This document shows, piece after piece, positions 7,661-15,484 of a DNA stretch of 64,000 bases. The position numbers were made by a program, and so were the translations under genes. Origin of the DNA: Paenibacillus lactis (GTDB lineage Bacteria > Bacillota > Bacilli > Paenibacillales > Paenibacillaceae); the NCBI RefSeq assembly GCF_017873605.1, contig NZ_JAGGKI010000024.1, forward strand, positions 1 to 64,000. Reading direction: 5' to 3'. The notes beneath the pieces were generated by a model. The model worked only from the letters and a program-made list of their open reading frames with translations. It searched no databases and had not been told where the DNA came from. Position 1 is the first letter of the stretch. The number at the start of each line of letters is the position of its first letter.

Positions 7661-10291
7661 ATGATGAAAGCAAGTGAAATTCGATCCAAATGGCTGGCGT
7701 TTTTCGCCGAGAAAGGCCATCACATTGAGCCAAGCGCTTCGCTTGTCCCGCACAACGACCCGTCGCTGCTGTGGATTAATGCAGGCATGGCGCCGCTGAA
7801 GCCGTACTTTGACGGCCGGGTGATCCCGGACAATCCGAGAATCGCCAACTCGCAGAAATGCATTCGCACCAATGATATCGAGAATGTCGGCAAGACTCGC
7901 CGTCACCACACGTTCTTCGAAATGCTCGGAAACTTTTCTATCGGAGACTACTTCAAGGAAGAAGTCATTACCTGGGCATGGGAGTTTCTGACCGACAAGA
8001 AGTGGATCGGGTTCGATCCGGAGCGCCTGTCCGTCACGGTATACCCGGAGGATGAGGAAGCGTTCAAGCTGTGGAACGAGAAGATCGGCCTGCCCGAGAG
8101 CCGGATTATCAAGCTGCAGGACAACTTCTGGGATATCGGGGAAGGGCCATGCGGACCATGTACCGAGATTTTCTACGACCGCGGGGAAGAGTATGGGCAC
8201 GGAGCGCCGGAAGAAGAGCTGTTCCCGGGCGGCGAGAACGAGCGCTGGCTTGAGGTATGGAACCTCGTATTCTCGCAGTTCAACCATAACAAGGACGGCA
8301 GCTACACGCCGCTTCCGAACAAGAACATCGATACGGGTGCAGGACTTGAGCGTTTTGCCTCCATTTTGCAAAATGTCGATTCCAACTTCGATACCGACCT
8401 GTTCCAGCCGATCATTCAAAAGACCGCTGAGCTTGCCGGTGTGAAATACAAGGAGAAGGCGGAATACGACGTGGCTCTCAAGGTCATTGCGGATCATATC
8501 CGCACCGTCGCCTTTGCCGTTGCCGACGGCGTGCTGCCTTCTAATGAAGGACGGGGCTATGTCATCCGCCGTTTGCTCCGCCGTGCGGTTCGATACGGGA
8601 AGGTGCTCGGTCTTGACAAGCCGTTCATGTTCACGTTGACCGGCACGGTCGGCGACATTATGGGCGCCTACTATCCGGAGGTTGTGGAGAAACAGGCGTT
8701 CATCGAGAAGGTAATCGCAACGGAAGAAGAGCAGTTCCACAAGACGCTCTCCGACGGGCTGGCGATTCTGGCAGAGATGAGCGCGGAAGCGAAGAAGCAA
8801 GGCCAATCGGTCATTAGCGGCGCCGATGCGTTCAAACTGTACGATACCTATGGTTTCCCGTTCGATTTGACGGAGGATTATGCGGCTGAGCACGGCCTGA
8901 GCGTCGATCGCGAAGGCTTCGACGAGGCGATGAAGGAGCAGCGCGAGCGTGCGCGCAAAGCCCGCCACGAAACGGAAAGCATGAAGGTTCAAGGCGGGGT
9001 TCTGTCCGATTATACGGTTAAAAGCGAATTTGTTGGATATAATGACACCGTTCGCGATGCGAAGGTGCTGGCCATCATTACGGATGATCAATTTGCCGAT
9101 GGAATCGGCGAAGGACAGTCCGCCCAGGTCATTCTGGATGCAACGCCGTTCTACGCCGAAAGCGGCGGCCAGGTCAGCGACCAAGGCGTGCTTGAGGGCG
9201 ATACGGTACGCGCAAAAGTAGAAGGCCTGTTCAAAGCCCCTCACGGACAGCATGTGCATTTTGTAACCGTGGAGGCAGGCGAACTGAAGGTAGGCGACGT
9301 CGTAGCCGCCAAGGTGGATGCCAGCCTTCGAAATGATATCGTGAAGAACCATACGGCAACCCACTTGCTGCATAAAGCGCTGAAAGAAGTGCTTGGCGAG
9401 CATGTCAACCAGGCGGGCTCCCTTGTCGAGCCGCAGCGGCTGCGCTTTGACTTCTCACATTTCGGCAGCATTACCCAGGAGGAGCTGGCCGAAATCGAGC
9501 GCCGCGTCAATGAGCAAGTGTGGAAGAGCATCCCGGTGGTCATCGACCTCAAGCCGATTGATGAAGCGAAGGCTATGGGAGCGATGGCGCTGTTCGGGGA
9601 AAAATACGGGGATATCGTCCGCGTCGTCCAAGTCGGCGATTACAGCATCGAGCTGTGCGGAGGATGTCATGTGGACAATACGTCCCGAATCGGCATCTTC
9701 AAGCTGCTCGGAGAGAGCGGCATCGGCTCCGGCGTGCGGCGGATCGAAGCTGTGACCGGGCGCCATGCCTATGAGTACCTGGAAGGACAGCTTGATCTTC
9801 TCAAGCAGGCATCAAGCCTCTTGAAGAGCAACATCTCTGACGTGCCGAAGCGAATCGAGGGATTGAACCAACAGCTTAAGGAGCTGGCCCGCGAGAATGA
9901 ATCGCTGCAAGGCAAGCTGGGAGCGATTGAGGCCAGTCAGCTGACGGATAAAGTGAAGCAAGTGGGTGAAGTCCAGCTGCTGGCGGCTGAAGTTCAGGCA
10001 GGCGGCATGGACGGACTCCGCAGCATTGCGGATGAGCTGAAGGGCAAGCTGCCGAATGCGATCATCGTACTCGGCTCCAAAGCGGGCGAGAAAGTGAACT
10101 TCGTCGTAGCCGTGCCGCAGGATCTGGTGAAGAAGGGCTATCATTCAGGCAAGCTGGTGAAGGAAGTCGCTTCGGTCTGCGGAGGCGGAGGCGGTGGCCG
10201 TCCGGATATGGCCCAGGCTGGCGGCAAGGATGCATCCAAGATGGCCCAGGCTCTCCAGCGGGCAGAGGAGCTTGTCGCCCAAGGCGTTTAA
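7661..10291 (+). CDS. alaS: Alanyl-tRNA synthetase
   Basis: Charges tRNA-Ala. The 876-residue protein has the class II catalytic domain from the N-terminus (LVPHNDPSLLWINAGM, then RHHTFFEMLGNFSIGDYF), the tRNA-recognition region, the editing domain with the zinc site HTATH near residue 563 and CGGCH near 667, and the C-terminal domain with a Gly-rich stretch before RPDMAQAGG at about 842. GGAGG lies 6 bases before ATG 7661 and 9 before ATG 7664; either could be used, and MKASEIRSKW at 7664 looks more like relatives. Expression is controlled by the T-box leader directly upstream. Confidence 0.97.
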   Translation: MMKASEIRSKWLAFFAEKGHHIEPSASLVPHNDPSLLWINAGMAPLKPYFDGRVIPDNPRIANSQKCIRTNDIENVGKTRRHHTFFEMLGNFSIGDYFKEEVITWAWEFLTDKKWIGFDPERLSVTVYPEDEEAFKLWNEKIGLPESRIIKLQDNFWDIGEGPCGPCTEIFYDRGEEYGHGAPEEELFPGGENERWLEVWNLVFSQFNHNKDGSYTPLPNKNIDTGAGLERFASILQNVDSNFDTDLFQPIIQKTAELAGVKYKEKAEYDVALKVIADHIRTVAFAVADGVLPSNEGRGYVIRRLLRRAVRYGKVLGLDKPFMFTLTGTVGDIMGAYYPEVVEKQAFIEKVIATEEEQFHKTLSDGLAILAEMSAEAKKQGQSVISGADAFKLYDTYGFPFDLTEDYAAEHGLSVDREGFDEAMKEQRERARKARHETESMKVQGGVLSDYTVKSEFVGYNDTVRDAKVLAIITDDQFADGIGEGQSAQVILDATPFYAESGGQVSDQGVLEGDTVRAKVEGLFKAPHGQHVHFVTVEAGELKVGDVVAAKVDASLRNDIVKNHTATHLLHKALKEVLGEHVNQAGSLVEPQRLRFDFSHFGSITQEELAEIERRVNEQVWKSIPVVIDLKPIDEAKAMGAMALFGEKYGDIVRVVQVGDYSIELCGGCHVDNTSRIGIFKLLGESGIGSGVRRIEAVTGRHAYEYLEGQLDLLKQASSLLKSNISDVPKRIEGLNQQLKELARENESLQGKLGAIEASQLTDKVKQVGEVQLLAAEVQAGGMDGLRSIADELKGKLPNAIIVLGSKAGEKVNFVVAVPQDLVKKGYHSGKLVKEVASVCGGGGGGRPDMAQAGGKDASKMAQALQRAEELVAQGV

Positions 10292-10308
10292 TGCTTTGTC
10301 CTTCGGTG

Positions 10309-10357
10309 GTGTACAGCGGGCGGGGACGCATTCGCTGTACACTATCCTGAATTTTTT
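10309..10357 (+). terminator. Stem-loop downstream of alaS
   Basis: Perfect 10-base arms GTGTACAGCG/CGCTGTACAC (10309-10318, 10333-10342), with TTTTTT about ten bases further on. The gap before the T run makes it a weak or modified terminator. Confidence 0.55.
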
Positions 10358-10492
10358 GGAGTACCCTCTAAATATTTCGCTTTGGATTTCCGTAGAGACG
10401 ACGGAGTATGGTATGATATAACAAGATCAAGCTGGTAAATTTTCGACGAGGCATGGTTTACATGTTCTTTGAAGAAGCGAGGTGTGTCACAC

Positions 10493-10753
10493 ATGGACTC
10501 CATGGATAAGACAGTCAAGTTCAATGTAAAAGGTGATGAGAAGGAGGTTTCCGCTCAGGACATTTTACTTTCGGTATACGACTCGTTGGTCGAGAAGGAG
10601 TACAATCCGATTAACCAGATCGTGGGATATCTTTTGTCCGGGGACCCTGCTTATATACCTCGGCACAACAATGCCAGAAGTTTGATCCGGAAGAAAGAGC
10701 GAGATGAATTGATTGAAGAACTGGTCCGGTTCTACTTAGCCAGTCACCGTTAG
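10493..10753 (+). CDS. ireB: IreB family regulatory phosphoprotein
   Basis: An 86-residue protein of the UPF0297/IreB family (YrzL in Bacillus). In enterococci IreB is phosphorylated by the PASTA kinase IreK and affects cephalosporin resistance. The whole family signature is present: VKFNVKGDE, LLSVYDSLVEKEYNPINQIVGY and GDPAYIPRHNNARSLIR. The ATG at 10493 has GAGGTG about 9 bases upstream; the TTG at 10469 would add eight residues not seen in the family. It is the first gene of the conserved ireB-ruvX-DUF1292 string. Confidence 0.93.
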   Translation: MDSMDKTVKFNVKGDEKEVSAQDILLSVYDSLVEKEYNPINQIVGYLLSGDPAYIPRHNNARSLIRKKERDELIEELVRFYLASHR

Positions 10754-10764
10754 GAGTATAGGGA

Positions 10765-11178
10765 ATGCATAGAATCATGGGATTAGATTACGGGGACCGC
10801 AGAATCGGGATAGCCCTAAGCGACGTATTCGGATGGACGGCCCAAGGGCTCGAGGTCGTCGAACGCCGCCGGGACGGGAGCGAGCTGAACCGAATCGCCG
10901 AGCTTGTAAAAGAGCATGAGGTTGGTGAGATCGTGGTCGGCCTTCCGAAAAATATGAACGGCACGATTGGTCCCCGGGGTGAAATCTGCATGGAATTCGC
11001 AGGCACGCTGCGGGATTCCCTAGACTTACCCGTTCACCTTTGGGATGAACGGCTATCAACAGTATCCGCTGAGAGGACATTGCTGGAAGCCGATGTCAGC
11101 CGAAAAAAGCGAAAACAGGTCGTGGACAAAATGGCCGCAAGTTTGATATTACAAAACTACTTGGATTCTAAAAGGTGA
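10765..11178 (+). CDS. ruvX: Putative pre-16S rRNA nuclease / Holliday junction resolvase RuvX
   Basis: A 137-residue YqgF/RuvX protein with an RNase H-like fold. The N-terminal strand MGLDYGDRRIGIALSD carries the first catalytic aspartate, VVGLPKNMNGT follows, and the later acidic positions are in LWDERLST and VDKMAAS. Family members process the 5' end of 16S rRNA and cleave junction DNA in vitro. It begins 11 bases after the ireB stop, in the conserved order. Spacing to the next gene is 12 bases, so it is likely in one operon with the DUF1292 genes. Confidence 0.93.
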   Translation: MHRIMGLDYGDRRIGIALSDVFGWTAQGLEVVERRRDGSELNRIAELVKEHEVGEIVVGLPKNMNGTIGPRGEICMEFAGTLRDSLDLPVHLWDERLSTVSAERTLLEADVSRKKRKQVVDKMAASLILQNYLDSKR

Positions 11179-11190
11179 GGGTGATTACGA

Positions 11191-11493
11191 ATGGCGAATG
11201 AGCATATTGGCATGGAAGAAGAACCGGAAATTATTTATATTCCCGATGACGAGGGCAATGAGGAAGAGTTTGAAGTCATCATGAAATTCGAGGTGGACGG
11301 CTCCGACGCCAGATACATGATGGTCGTGCCGCGTGAAGCAGCCGATGAGGAGACCGATGAAGTGTACGCCTTCCGCTATGAGGAAGACGGAGATGATCTC
11401 AAGCTGTTCATGATCGAGGATGACGAGGAATGGGCGATCGTCGAAGAAACCTTCAATACGCTCGTGGATGAGCTGAATGGGAGCGACGAGTAA
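11191..11493 (+). CDS. DUF1292 protein, first copy (YrzB-like)
   Basis: A 100-residue, strongly acidic cytoplasmic protein of the DUF1292 family, recognised by EFEVIMKFEVDGSDARYMMV and the closing DDEEWAIVEETFNTL. The family member in Bacillus is YrzB, of unknown function. It has GAGGGTG before its ATG. Its TAA overlaps the ATG of a second DUF1292 gene by one base, so translation is probably coupled. Confidence 0.85.
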   Translation: MANEHIGMEEEPEIIYIPDDEGNEEEFEVIMKFEVDGSDARYMMVVPREAADEETDEVYAFRYEEDGDDLKLFMIEDDEEWAIVEETFNTLVDELNGSDE

Positions 11494-11804
11494 TGGCGGA
11501 TTTTTCGGTTGAGAATATCGTGTGGACCCAGGTGCTCAAGGAAGCATTCGGTGAAAGCATCGAGCTTGAGGACGAGAAGGGTCAAGTCGAGGTCTATGAT
11601 ATTGCCGCCGAATTTGAAGTAGATGGCCAAGGCTATGCCATTCTGGTGCAGCCGGACCGGATGGACGAGGAGTACGAGGTGCTCCGGATCGTGACGGACG
11701 CAGACGGCAGCTTGCAGCTGGCGACCATTGACGACGATGAAGAGTGGGAAAATGTGTCGGAGCTGTATGATGAGCTGACGTTTCCGGAGGAAGACGAGGA
11801 TTAA
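11493..11804 (+). CDS. DUF1292 protein, second copy
   Basis: A 103-residue acidic paralogue of the preceding gene. It shares the layout: AAEFEVDGQGYAILVQPDRMDEEYEVLRIV, then DDDEEWENVSELYDEL. It has an extra N-terminal stretch, ENIVWTQVLKEAFGESIELE. The start codon overlaps the upstream stop (TAATG). A terminator follows, so this closes the operon begun by ireB. Function unknown. Confidence 0.8.
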   Translation: MADFSVENIVWTQVLKEAFGESIELEDEKGQVEVYDIAAEFEVDGQGYAILVQPDRMDEEYEVLRIVTDADGSLQLATIDDDEEWENVSELYDELTFPEEDED

Positions 11805-11863
11805 GGGCAGCTGAATCGTTACTTACGCGGATTCTCTCGATTTGATTTCAAATGAGTTTATGG

Positions 11864-11889
11864 AAGGGGCGGACCTGTCCGCCCCTTTT
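11864..11889 (+). terminator. Terminator of the ireB-ruvX-DUF1292 operon
   Basis: AAGGGGCGGA/TCCGCCCCTT with a 4-base loop and TTTT. Confidence 0.85.
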
Positions 11890-11900
11890 GGTGTGAAGGG

Positions 11901-12956
11901 ATGAGTAGATTGAAGAAACTGGCTATAGCAGCACTGGCGTTGATCCTCATTGCCGGCGGGGCTGCATTCTATGTGTGGAACGGCCTTCAGCCTGTTCAGA
12001 GCTCGGATGCCCCGGTAGAATTTACGGTGGAGCCGGGCATGAGCACATCATCCATTGCCGATCTGCTGGAGGACAAGGGATTAATTAAGAACGCCCTACT
12101 ACTTAAAGGTTATTTGAAGCTTACGAATGAAGGGAGCCGGTTAATGGCCGGCACCTACGAGGCAACGCCCGGCACTCCCTTTCAGGAGCTGCTGACGATG
12201 ATGAATAACGGCGAAGTCAAGCCGGAGGAGATGGTCCGCTTTACAATACCGGAAGGCTTCACGGTCGCCCAAATGGCGGAGAAGATATCCGAGGAAAGCG
12301 GGATCGATGAGAAAGAAATTCTGGACCTCGCTGACCAATCCTCCGGATGGGACATTCCGGTGGCGGCCGAAATTCCTGAGGATCCGGAGCTGAAGCATCA
12401 TTTGGAGGGCTATCTGTTCCCGGCAACGTACGAGCTCCCGAAGAAGGAATTATCGGCCAAAGGAATCGTGGAGACCATGCTGAAGGAGACCGAAAAGCGT
12501 CTTGAAGAAATCCCGAATTGGGAGGAGCAGCTGAAGGCTCGCGGCGTGACGTTCCATGAACTGATGACGATCGCTTCGCTGGTCGAGCGCGAGGTGGTCG
12601 TCGATCATGAGCGTCCGCTTGTGGCCGGCGTGATCTATAACCGCCTGGAGCAGGACATGAAGCTGGAGATTGACGCTACGGTGCAGTACTTGCTGGATAA
12701 ACCGAAGGAGCGGCTGCTTTATGCCGATCTGGAGGTCAAGAGCCCTTATAATACGTATCGCCAGAAAGGTCTCCCTCCAGGGCCGATCGCAAGCCCGAGT
12801 CTGGAATCGATCAAGGCGGCGCTGAACCCGGAGAAGTCCGATTACCTGTTCTATGTCACGAAGAAGGACGGGACCCAGGAGCATTTGTTTGCGAAGACGT
12901 ATAAGGAGCATTTGAAGAACATCGAGACGAGCAAGAAGATGGGACAACAGGAATAG
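11901..12956 (+). CDS. mltG: Endolytic murein transglycosylase MltG
   Basis: Cleaves nascent glycan strands at the membrane and so sets their length. The 351-residue protein has a short cytoplasmic start, one membrane anchor at about 6-24 (LAIAALALILIAGGAAFYV), a LysM-like region at about 38-115, and the YceG catalytic domain. The catalytic glutamate is in ASLVEREV (E229), followed by AGVIYNRL, DATVQYLL and YNTYRQKGLPPGPIASPS. It starts 12 bases after the upstream terminator's T run and is followed 13 bases later by the U32 genes. Confidence 0.93.
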   Translation: MSRLKKLAIAALALILIAGGAAFYVWNGLQPVQSSDAPVEFTVEPGMSTSSIADLLEDKGLIKNALLLKGYLKLTNEGSRLMAGTYEATPGTPFQELLTMMNNGEVKPEEMVRFTIPEGFTVAQMAEKISEESGIDEKEILDLADQSSGWDIPVAAEIPEDPELKHHLEGYLFPATYELPKKELSAKGIVETMLKETEKRLEEIPNWEEQLKARGVTFHELMTIASLVEREVVVDHERPLVAGVIYNRLEQDMKLEIDATVQYLLDKPKERLLYADLEVKSPYNTYRQKGLPPGPIASPSLESIKAALNPEKSDYLFYVTKKDGTQEHLFAKTYKEHLKNIETSKKMGQQE

Positions 12957-12969
12957 GAGGAATCCTAAA

Positions 12970-13902
12970 ATGAGTAACAAACCCGAATTACTGGCTGCAG
13001 CCGGTTCGACGGCTGAAGTGCGAGCTTACCTGGATGCAGGGGCGAACGCTGTCGTCGTAGGCGAGGATCGCTTCGGCATGAGGCTGCCGGGGAGCATGAC
13101 CTTAGAGGAAATCCGTGAGGCTGCCGAGCTGACGCACAGCCGCGGCAGCAGCATTTATGTGTGCGTGAACAATCTAATGACCAATGAGCTGTCGAATGAT
13201 CTGCCGGATTATATCCGGTCGCTGGGAGAGATCGGGATCGATGCTGTTGAATTTAACGACCCATCGGTGTTGACCGCAGTCAAGGAGCATGCTCCGAAGG
13301 TCAAGCTTCATTGGAACGCCGAAATGACGGCGACCAATTACTCCACAGCCAACTATTGGGGAAACAAAGGCGCTTCACGCGTCATCCTTGCGCGTGAACT
13401 GAATATGGATGAGGTAACCGAAATGAAGCCCCGCCTCGAGCTTGAGGCCCAGGTGCAGATTCATGGCATGACGAATATTTACCACTCCAAACGCCGTCTG
13501 GTCAAGAGCTACATGGCTCATCAGGGAAGACCGGTGGAGGAAGGGAACCTCGGCAAAGAGCGGGGGCTGTTCCTCATTGAAGCGGAGCGGCAGGACGAGA
13601 AGTATCCGATCTATGAGGATATGAACGGCACGCATATTATGAGTTCCGAAGATATATGTATTCTTGAGGACCTGCATCTGCTGATGGCAGCAGGGGTGGA
13701 CAGCTTCAAGGTAGAGACTTTGCTGAAACCCCGACACTACAATGAGATTGTCCTCCGTACGTATCGCAAGGCAATCGATACGTACGCAGCCGATCCGTCA
13801 AGCTATGCGTTTCAGGAGGAATGGCTTGATGCGATTCGTGAGGTGCAGGATCCGGAGCGGGAATTGTCGTTTGGATTCTTCTATAAGGAACAAGTTTATT
13901 AA
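12970..13902 (+). CDS. trhP1: U32 family tRNA hydroxylation protein TrhP1
   Basis: A 310-residue U32-family protein matching YrrN of Bacillus. YrrN and YrrO (TrhP1/TrhP2) are needed, using prephenate, for 5-hydroxyuridine at tRNA position 34. Features seen: PELLAAAGSTAEVRAYLDAG at the start, the TIM-barrel motif LHWNAEMTATN, and SFKVETLLKPRHYNEIV near the end. The region that carries a cysteine cluster in TrhP2 reads IHGMTNIYHSKRR here and lacks cysteines, as usual for the first partner. The stop is 12 bases before trhP2, so they form one operon and likely one complex. Confidence 0.88.
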   Translation: MSNKPELLAAAGSTAEVRAYLDAGANAVVVGEDRFGMRLPGSMTLEEIREAAELTHSRGSSIYVCVNNLMTNELSNDLPDYIRSLGEIGIDAVEFNDPSVLTAVKEHAPKVKLHWNAEMTATNYSTANYWGNKGASRVILARELNMDEVTEMKPRLELEAQVQIHGMTNIYHSKRRLVKSYMAHQGRPVEEGNLGKERGLFLIEAERQDEKYPIYEDMNGTHIMSSEDICILEDLHLLMAAGVDSFKVETLLKPRHYNEIVLRTYRKAIDTYAADPSSYAFQEEWLDAIREVQDPERELSFGFFYKEQVY

Positions 13903-13914
13903 GGAGTGGACAGC

Positions 13915-15258
13915 ATGGAAGCTATGGCACAGCCAAAATACAAAGGCAAACGCTATCGCCTGGACAAGCCGGAGCTGCTCGCCCCGGCCGGAAATTTGGA
14001 GAAACTGAAATTTGCGGTGCACTACGGTGCAGACGCTGTATATATTGGCGGACAGAAATACGGCCTTCGTTCCAATGCGGATAATTTCAGCTTTGAGGAA
14101 ATGAAGGAAGGCGTAGAGTTTGCGGCCAAGTATGGTGCAAAAGTGTTCGTTGCAACGAACATCTATGCCCATAATGAAGATATTGAAGGAATCGAGGAAT
14201 ACTTGCGGAGCTTGCAGGATGCGGGTATTGCCGCCATTATCGCCGCCGATCCTGCGATCATAGAGGTGGCTAAGCGAGCTGCACCGAAGCTGGAGGTTCA
14301 TCTGAGCACCCAGCAATCAACGCTCAACTGGCAGGCAGTGAAATTCTGGAAGGATGAAGGGCTCCCCCGCGTCGTTCTGGGCCGGGAGACGAGCCTTGAA
14401 GAGATCGCGACGATCAAGGAGCATGTCGATATCGAAATCGAGGCCTTTATCCATGGCGCGATGTGTTCCTCGTTCTCCGGCCGCTGCGTGCTCTCGAACC
14501 ATTTCACCGATCGGGATTCGAATCGCGGAGGCTGCTGCCAGTCCTGCCGCTGGAAATACGATCTGTTCGAAGACGGAAGAGAGGATGCGGCAGGCTGGGT
14601 ATCCGAAGAAGACCAGCTCATGCAGCAGGCCGCTCCTGCGCCTGCCCCGTTCAAGCCGGGAGTGACCCAGATTCCGCTGTTTCAGCCGCAGGACAATCCG
14701 TTTACGATGGGATCGAAGGATCTGTGCATGCTGGAGCATATTCCGGATCTCATTGAAGTGGGGATCGACAGCTTTAAGATCGAGGGCCGGATGAAGTCCA
14801 TTCACTATGTAGCCACGGTCGTGAACGTCTATCGGCAGGCAATCGACTCCTACATGGCCGATCCGGAGAATTATGTATTGAAGCCGGAATGGATCGAGGA
14901 GATTAATAAGGCGGCCAACCGCCCGCTCAATACCGGATTTTTCTACGACACGCCGGATCATGAGGATCATATCTACGAGCCGGAAGAAAAGGCCGTCCCT
15001 TACGATTTCGCCGGATTGGTCATGGAGTATGACGAGGAGACCGGAATTGCCGTGATCCAGCAGCGGAATCATTTCAAGCCGGGCGACGAAATCGAGTTTT
15101 TCGGTCCGGACGGAACGTTCTTTAAACAGGCTGTTGGCCGGATCGAAGACCAGCACGGTCAAGAACTGGATGCAGCCCGCCATCCGCTGCAGCTGGTGCG
15201 GATGAAAGTGGATCAGCCGGTGCGCTTCTTTGACATGATGCGAAAACGCAAAAATTAG
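13915..15258 (+). CDS. trhP2: U32 family tRNA hydroxylation protein TrhP2
   Basis: The 447-residue partner of TrhP1 (YrrO in Bacillus). It has DKPELLAPAGNLEKLKFAVH at the start, the U32 signature with five cysteines from about residue 184 (MCSSFSGRC, then GGCCQSCRW), consistent with an iron-sulfur site in this family, SFKIEGRMKSIHYVATVVNV, and a C-terminal beta domain. The ATG at 13915 is chosen because AAGGAG ends 8 bases upstream; the GTG at 13906 overlaps that site. A strong terminator follows. The methyltransferase gene trmR and the udk-greA genes that flank this pair in Bacillus are absent here. Confidence 0.9.
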   Translation: MEAMAQPKYKGKRYRLDKPELLAPAGNLEKLKFAVHYGADAVYIGGQKYGLRSNADNFSFEEMKEGVEFAAKYGAKVFVATNIYAHNEDIEGIEEYLRSLQDAGIAAIIAADPAIIEVAKRAAPKLEVHLSTQQSTLNWQAVKFWKDEGLPRVVLGRETSLEEIATIKEHVDIEIEAFIHGAMCSSFSGRCVLSNHFTDRDSNRGGCCQSCRWKYDLFEDGREDAAGWVSEEDQLMQQAAPAPAPFKPGVTQIPLFQPQDNPFTMGSKDLCMLEHIPDLIEVGIDSFKIEGRMKSIHYVATVVNVYRQAIDSYMADPENYVLKPEWIEEINKAANRPLNTGFFYDTPDHEDHIYEPEEKAVPYDFAGLVMEYDEETGIAVIQQRNHFKPGDEIEFFGPDGTFFKQAVGRIEDQHGQELDAARHPLQLVRMKVDQPVRFFDMMRKRKN

Positions 15259-15284
15259 AATTTTATGGTTCTATGGAACTACAC

Positions 15285-15328
15285 AAAAAAGAATCCAAGG
15301 TCGTTAGACGGACCTTGGATTCTTTTTT
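15285..15328 (+). terminator. Terminator after trhP2
   Basis: An 18-base perfect stem, arms 15285-15302 and 15311-15328, GAATCCAAGGTC/GACCTTGGATTC flanked by A6 and T6. Confidence 0.92.
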
Positions 15329-15484
15329 ATTAAAAATAATTAGGAAAAACAGATTATTTTTTTGCGAAAAGCCAAAGGAAAACACCCCCAATTGACGAAA
15401 TATAAAGTAACGAATACGTTACGCGGATCCTTTTGATAACGTATCCAAGATTTAATACTATGATTGTGGTAGGTGAACAGCAAA

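Noticed and set aside
7658..9403. 581-residue open frame on minus inside alaS
   Set aside because: It is the codon shadow of a certain synthetase gene in GC-rich third positions; there is no start signal and no recognisable motif.
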